From: Verrucomicrobiota bacterium
GTDB taxonomy: Bacteria; Verrucomicrobiota; Verrucomicrobiia; Chthoniobacterales; JAFAMB01
Assembly: GCA_019241095.1 (NCBI GenBank)
Contig: JAFAXJ010000589.1
Span: 1 to 8,031, forward strand
DNA length: 8,031 bases
Reading direction: 5' to 3'
Part shown: positions 6,203 through 8,031 of the stretch, one piece after another
How positions within the stretch are numbered: position 1 is the first letter of the stretch
Layout: each line of letters begins with the position of its first letter
The notes under the pieces: model-generated
Told to the model about the DNA's origin: nothing
Seen by the model: the letters and a program-made list of their open reading frames with translations, nothing else
Databases searched by the model: none
Made by a program: the position numbers and the translations under genes

Positions 6203-6626
6203 CGACTCAGGCTGAATGACTTACGTAAGCTATTTGATTCGGATGAAATTTCACTTCTGCGGTTTTTTTCTCACCGTGATAGTCCAAAGTACGCCATCCT
6301 GGAGCCCTTATGGCCGGCGAACCTCTGCTGATGCAATCCGAACCATTTCCTAGACACATATGCCGTTTTTTTCTGATGCTAGATCGAGGCGTCGGGTTTT
6401 GGCTGTTCCGCGGCTCTGCTCAATGATGCGCCGGTATTATCGATGTTTCCTACCATGGGTAGAGTTCAGCTTTGCTCTTCATTTCCAGGCTTGATCACTT
6501 TGCGTGATATTCACTTCAGACGGTACTGCTGCTATCGAAGCGGGAGTCGCTTTTCGTCATTCTAACTATTCCCGTTGCCTGTTGGCTCGTCTCCACACTT
6601 GGCCAAACTGAAAATTGGGCTGCATA
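6203..6626. other. Stretch with no supportable gene between the tRNA and the transposase remnant
   Basis: Nothing here reads as an intact gene. A 10-base palindrome CTTACGTAAG (6220-6229) follows the tRNA, and a seven-base T-run (6263-6269) lies downstream without a good stem before it. A minus-strand frame from ATG 6456 to TGA 6271 (62 codons) is broken once by TAG. The left half of the IS256 transposase would be expected in the right part of this stretch, but I cannot recognise it. It has either been lost or decayed past recognition. Confidence 0.5.
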
Positions 6627-7410
6627 CAACAGCAAGCAGAACGACTCAATCCGAAAGTAACCAGCGGAGATGTATGCCATGGTCTCACGCGACGGGAGAC
6701 TCAGCGGATTTTTGGAAGAGCAGTACAAAGTGGAATTATCTACTGATCTGATCAGCACGGTCACCGACTTGGTTGCTAGAAGACATCCTGGAGTGGCAGA
6801 ATCGGCAACAAGGATGTCTTAGGGCTTGGACAAAGCAAAGCGAAGGAGCCAGGTTCTGGCTAGCAGTCATCAACGAGCACAAAAACCGTGGCCTGAGGAT
6901 ATTCTTATCGCCGTTGTCGATGGGGCTGAAGGGTTTCCCGAAGCCATCACAGCACGTATTTGCTAATGCAGAGATCCAGACCTGCATCGTGCAGTTGATG
7001 CGCAATTCTCTGAGCTACTGCAATTTGGAAACAACGCAAGGCGGTAGCTCAGGAGCTGAATCATCTCTATGAAGCCGAAACCGTGGAGCTAGCAGCTCAA
7101 AGGCTGGAGGATTTTCCCAACGGCCCTAGGGTAAAAAACTGCCGCAATTGTGCAAAGCTGGCGTCGGGTGTGGGAGCAGGTGACACCTTTTTGACTACCC
7201 AAAGGAGATACGCAAAATCATTTACACAACCAACGCGATCGAGAGCTTACACATGCAAATCCGCAAAGTGCTCAAAATCCGAGGGCATTTCCCTGTGACG
7301 AAACTCATTTATTGGTGCTACGAAATGGGAAATCCCTTCGATAAGCGCTGGCAGCTAGCCAGTTTGCGATCAAATTTGGCGAAAGGTTTAACGGAATCGC
7401 CACGGCCTAA
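6627..7410 (+). pseudogene. Decayed IS256-family (mutator-type) transposase
   Basis: IS256 transposase signatures appear in order but in shifting frames. Examples are MYAM near 6670, SGFLEEQYKVELSTDLISTV (6706-6765), LEDILEWQNRQ (from 6776), and SEGARFWLAVINEHKNRG (from 6839). PEDILIAVVDGAEGFPEAI (from 6892) holds the second catalytic Asp (codon 6919-6921), and IQTCIVQLMRNSLSYC follows to about 7020. Next come WKQRKAVAQELNHLYEAETV (from 7026) and EIRKIIYTTNAIESLHMQ (about 7206-7257) with the catalytic Glu. RGHFP follows, then ASQFAIKFGERF ending at TAA 7408-7410. At least five frameshifts are needed. About 40 residues, including the first catalytic Asp region, are missing between WQNRQ and the TKQSEGARFW segment (about 6806-6830). 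The N-terminal third is absent. The element is inactive, and I could not identify its terminal inverted repeats. Confidence 0.88.
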
Positions 7411-7490
7411 AGCCTTGAGCAAGTCGAGAGTTGCTTCCAACGTTTTGAATAACCCCAACCGTGTTATTCACAACCGACCCGGCTAAACCC

Positions 7491-7511
7491 GACCGCTTGT
7501 TGGAGGCGGTC
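7491..7511. repeat. Perfect 6-base-pair hairpin downstream of the transposase remnant
   Basis: GACCGC (7491-7496) and GCGGTC (7506-7511) enclose a nine-base loop. No T-run follows, so it is not a standard terminator. It lies about 80 bases beyond the transposase stop and could belong to the old element's right end, but I found no matching copy on the left side. Confidence 0.35.
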
Positions 7512-7524
7512 TCGCCGGCTCCAG

Positions 7525-7553
7525 TTGACGGCGTTAGAACAACTCTCTAAATG
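7525..7553 (+). promoter_or_regulatory. Weak candidate promoter for the glycoside hydrolase-like gene
   Basis: TTGACG (7525-7530) is a five-of-six -35 match. At 17-base spacing it is followed by TAAATG (7548-7553), only three of six to the -10 consensus. It is correctly placed about 80 bases before the ATG at 7633, but the -10 is poor. Confidence 0.22.
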
Positions 7554-7632
7554 TTAGAAGCAAAGCAAGAATCGACCCGCACACAACAAAGCGGACACTA
7601 CCGATTAAATTGATCACGCGAAATTGTAGATC

Positions 7633-8031
7633 ATGACTCCAGCCTTCCTGTTTGCCACCGGCGTCGAGAACAGCAACCCGACGATTCACAACGGCCGCGT
7701 GCGCGTCGACGAGATGGCGAAGTGCGGCCACTATACCCGCTGGAGCGAAGATTTCGACTGCGTGCAACAACTCGGGCTCGGGTTCCTGCGCTATGGCCCG
7801 CCGCTGTACCGCACCCACGTTGGCCCGGACCGCTACGACTGGGCGTTTGCCGATGAAACTTTCACCGAGCTCTATCGCCGCGGCATTACGCCGATCGTGG
7901 ACCTCTGCCATTTCGGCGTGCCGGACTGGATCGGGGACTTCCAGAACCCCGACTTCCCGGCCTCGTTCGCGGAGTACGCAGGCGCATTTGCCTCGCGCTT
8001 TCCCTGGGTGCAGCTCTACACGCCCGTCAAC
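7633..8031 (+). CDS. Glycoside hydrolase family 1-like protein, N-terminal part (runs off the window)
   Basis: The plus-strand frame is open from ATG 7633-7635 to the last base (133 codons), with an in-frame TAG two codons upstream fixing the start. No Shine-Dalgarno site is visible. The sequence matches the N-terminal half of a GH1 (beta-glucosidase-type TIM barrel). LGFLRYGPPLYRTHVGPDRYDW (residues 49-70, with the GH1-like pattern of a strand then a G-x-Y-x-W) leads to RRGITPIVDLCHFGVPDW (81-98), the counterpart of the GH1 'TLYHWDLP' motif with its conserved His. LYTPVN at the edge is the counterpart of the TFNEP motif; the acid/base Glu would be the next residue, outside the window. Related proteins that I recall are annotated 'family 1 glycosylhydrolase' and are sometimes fused to a dTDP-4-dehydrorhamnose reductase domain. 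GC is about 62-65%, and third positions are almost all G or C, unlike the genes to the left. This suggests acquisition. Confidence 0.8.
   Translation, partial: MTPAFLFATGVENSNPTIHNGRVRVDEMAKCGHYTRWSEDFDCVQQLGLGFLRYGPPLYRTHVGPDRYDWAFADETFTELYRRGITPIVDLCHFGVPDWIGDFQNPDFPASFAEYAGAFASRFPWVQLYTPVN

Noticed and set aside
6516..7005. Minus-strand frames of 82 and 89 codons
   Set aside because: They run antisense to the IS256 transposase remnant, whose plus-strand blocks are clearly recognised.
7534..7911. 125-codon minus-strand frame
   Set aside because: It is antisense to the GH1-like frame, which carries recognisable motifs. High GC leaves few stops, so an open shadow frame is expected.
1..8031. 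CRISPR array, toxin-antitoxin pair or defence cluster
   Set aside because: I saw no regularly spaced repeats and no adjacent small gene pair with toxin or antitoxin features. The recognised genes are metabolic, envelope or transposase-derived.

Overview
This window is ordinary bacterial chromosome at its left end and a more disturbed, tRNA-linked segment at its right end. The best guess at the source is a soil or freshwater bacterium of the Verrucomicrobia type. The clues are an L,D-transpeptidase with a peptidoglycan-binding and LysM-like front end, an adenylate-kinase-like protein with a long extra C-terminal part, mostly weak Shine-Dalgarno sites, moderate GC, and a tRNA gene without an encoded CCA. 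This placement is an inference from family resemblance and was not tested.

Layout. Positions 1-5769 are read leftward (minus strand). From right to left they hold a 142-residue protein of unknown function, a signal-less BtuF/FecB-type corrinoid-binding protein, a class I fructose-bisphosphate aldolase, a nucleoside monophosphate kinase with an unassigned C-terminal extension, a secreted YkuD-type L,D-transpeptidase, and the start of a small charged helical protein that leaves the window at base 1. The gaps between these genes are 28 to about 360 bases. Only the transpeptidase and the helical protein look like one operon; the others look separately transcribed. The transpeptidase has a recognisable sigma-70-like promoter.

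The reading direction flips near 5.8 kb. A gene-poor, AT-richer stretch leads to a plus-strand tRNA-Arg (anticodon TCG, 6129-6202). After about 420 bases without a gene comes a badly decayed IS256-family transposase (about 6627-7410), with several frameshifts and an internal deletion. At 7633 a plus-strand gene of clearly higher GC begins and runs off the right edge. It encodes the N-terminal part of a glycoside hydrolase family 1-like protein. The order tRNA, dead transposase, compositionally different gene suggests that the right part is accessory DNA acquired at or near the tRNA.

Functionally the window combines central metabolism (aldolase, nucleotide kinase), envelope maintenance (transpeptidase), possible corrinoid or metal-chelate binding, and possible sugar metabolism. 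I see no single pathway tying these together, no CRISPR array, and no convincing defence or other novel multi-gene system. The items most worth a second look are the kinase's extra domain, the structured stretch upstream of the corrinoid-binding gene, and the tRNA-linked segment.
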